The translations under genes and the position numbers were made by a program. A stretch of DNA of 64,000 nt. It comes from Paenibacillus barengoltzii NBRC 101215 (GTDB lineage: Bacteria > Bacillota > Bacilli > Paenibacillales > Paenibacillaceae). Under the pieces are notes generated by a model, which searched no databases, was not told where the DNA came from, and saw only the letters and a list, made by a program, of their open reading frames with translations. This document shows, piece after piece, positions 63,087 to 64,000 of the stretch. The DNA is taken from positions 1 through 64,000 of the forward strand of contig NZ_BILV01000013.1 of the NCBI RefSeq assembly GCF_004000745.1. The letters run 5' to 3'. Every line of letters begins with the position of its first letter. The first letter of the stretch is position 1.

Positions 63087-63812
63087 ATGACTTATACGCA
63101 TCTTTTATTCGACGCGGACGACACATTATTTGATTACCCGAAGGCGGAAAACCACGCCTTAAGCCGAACGCTTACGGAGGCGGGCATTCCTTGTACCGAC
63201 GACGTGATGCGGGCATATCAGACCATTAACCAGCAGCTGTGGCGCGATTTGGAGCAGGGACTGGTGACGCAGGTCACTTTGCGGACGGAACGGTTCGCCA
63301 GACTGGTGAAGGAGCTCGGCGTAACTCCCCGCTCTCAGGTAGAGGAGATTAGTGAGCGCTATTTGGAGCTGCTTGGGGAGGGGACCTTCCTGCTGGAAGG
63401 CGCAACTGAGCTCTGCCGCGAATTGCAGGAAGCTGGGTTTCACCTGGCGATCATCACCAACGGCATCAAAAAGGTGCAGGTGAGCCGAATTGCCGGATCG
63501 GCATTGGCGCAAATGTTCGAGGCTGTCATCGTTTCTGAAGACACGGGGTATTCGAAGCCGCATCCGGGGATTTTTGACTATGCGTTTGAAGCATTGGGGC
63601 TTCGGCCAGCGGACAAAAGCCGGGTGTTAATTGTTGGGGATTCGTTGACTTCTGACATAAAGGGTGGTCTAAACTACGGGATCGATACCTGTTGGTATAA
63701 CCCGAATGACCGCCCGAATACACTGAACCAACAGCCGACTTATGAGATTCGCCACTTGGCGGAGGTCAAGACGCTGGTCGGAGTCGGGGGTAGTCCTTCG
63801 GTAGACCTCTGA
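63087..63812 (+). CDS. YjjG family HAD nucleotidase
   Basis: A 241-residue HAD hydrolase: catalytic DADDTLFDYPKAE, motif II IITNG, motif III SKPHPGIFDYAFE, motif IV VGDSLTSDIKGG. YjjG-type enzymes dephosphorylate non-canonical pyrimidine nucleotides. AGGAGG precedes the ATG. Length and all four motifs are normal. Confidence 0.9.
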   Translation: MTYTHLLFDADDTLFDYPKAENHALSRTLTEAGIPCTDDVMRAYQTINQQLWRDLEQGLVTQVTLRTERFARLVKELGVTPRSQVEEISERYLELLGEGTFLLEGATELCRELQEAGFHLAIITNGIKKVQVSRIAGSALAQMFEAVIVSEDTGYSKPHPGIFDYAFEALGLRPADKSRVLIVGDSLTSDIKGGLNYGIDTCWYNPNDRPNTLNQQPTYEIRHLAEVKTLVGVGGSPSVDL

Positions 63813-63857
63813 GAACACGAGCTGTTCAAAATGGATTAAGGTGAGGAGTTGATAGGT

Positions 63858-64000
63858 ATGACCGGTGTAGGAGTGATTGGGGTGCTACCCGCTCTCCTTT
63901 TCTTGTTTTATCTTGTTCTCGCTGGCTTAATTTTATATGCCTTGATCTTGTTTATTAGGCTGGCCCACCGGGGCATCGAAGCGTTAGATATCTATCTCCG
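63858..64000 (+). CDS. Hydrophobic membrane protein, cut by the window end
   Basis: 47 codons visible: MTGVGVIGVLPALLFLFYLV then LAGLILYALILFIRLAHRGI, one or two membrane segments with a basic cytoplasmic tail. GTGAGGAG lies about ten bases before ATG 63858. No family recognised. Confidence 0.6.
   Translation, partial: MTGVGVIGVLPALLFLFYLVLAGLILYALILFIRLAHRGIEALDIYL

Overview
The window looks like chromosomal DNA of a Paenibacillus-type bacterium (Bacillota, Paenibacillaceae). This is inferred from family content, not from a marker gene. The signs are several sugar ABC transporters without their own ATPase, a YesM/YesN two-component pair, LplB/YtcP-type permeases with large LipO-like lipoproteins, an S-layer-homology surface protein, a copper-amine-oxidase-like stalk-domain protein, strong AGGAGG ribosome sites, and moderately high GC coding DNA. 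There are no rRNA or tRNA genes, CRISPR arrays, IS elements or prophage genes.

Region 1 (1-13411) is an eleven-gene operon for uptake and intracellular breakdown of an acidic oligosaccharide. In order it has a sugar epimerase/dehydratase-like SDR, a DHDPS-family aldolase, a heparinase II/III-type lyase without a signal peptide, a solute-binding lipoprotein with two permeases, a Gfo/Idh/MocA dehydrogenase, a sugar isomerase, an unusual regulator (sensor + GGDEF-like + HTH), a dihydroorotate-dehydrogenase-like flavoprotein and a second DHDPS-family enzyme. A 22-bp element is shared by the leader of the first gene and the leader of the binding-protein gene. A secreted GH18-like multidomain protein follows on the other strand, with a cre-like site in front.

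Region 2 (15900-37300) mixes small genes, relics and a second sugar-uptake locus. It holds a VOC protein, a DinB relic, a GyrI-like protein, a PPOX flavoprotein with a problematic start, and a binding lipoprotein followed by YesM/YesN regulators. Next come a 1-kb repeat-rich gap, a DUF2268 protease-like gene, LplB/YtcP-type permeases with their binding protein, and a 1576-residue SLH-anchored glycosidase-like protein. An FAD oxidoreductase and two Gfo/Idh/MocA genes close the region.

Region 3 (37400-49750) has housekeeping genes (murI, an HD hydrolase), small lipoproteins and an M50-like protease. It then has a three-gene operon (42655-48055): a TerB_N/TerB_C protein, a BrxD-like ATPase and an Lhr/BrxHI-like helicase. 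None of the other BREX genes is present. This is the best candidate for a poorly described nucleic-acid or defence system. A nucleotidyltransferase relic with an internal deletion and a pentapeptide-repeat gene follow.

Region 4 (49800-64000) carries a secreted GH16/ricin-lectin beta-glucanase under a palindromic LacI/CcpA-like site. It continues with three GNAT acetyltransferases, an RDD protein, a hydrolase, a NUDIX protein, an Imm5-like protein and an OmpR-type two-component system. Directly beyond that system are direct repeats that may be its target, in front of a beta-propeller lipoprotein. A stalk-domain protein, a DinB protein, a Cys-rich pentapeptide protein, an AraC/GyrI regulator and a YjjG-type nucleotidase complete the window, and a membrane-protein gene runs off the end.
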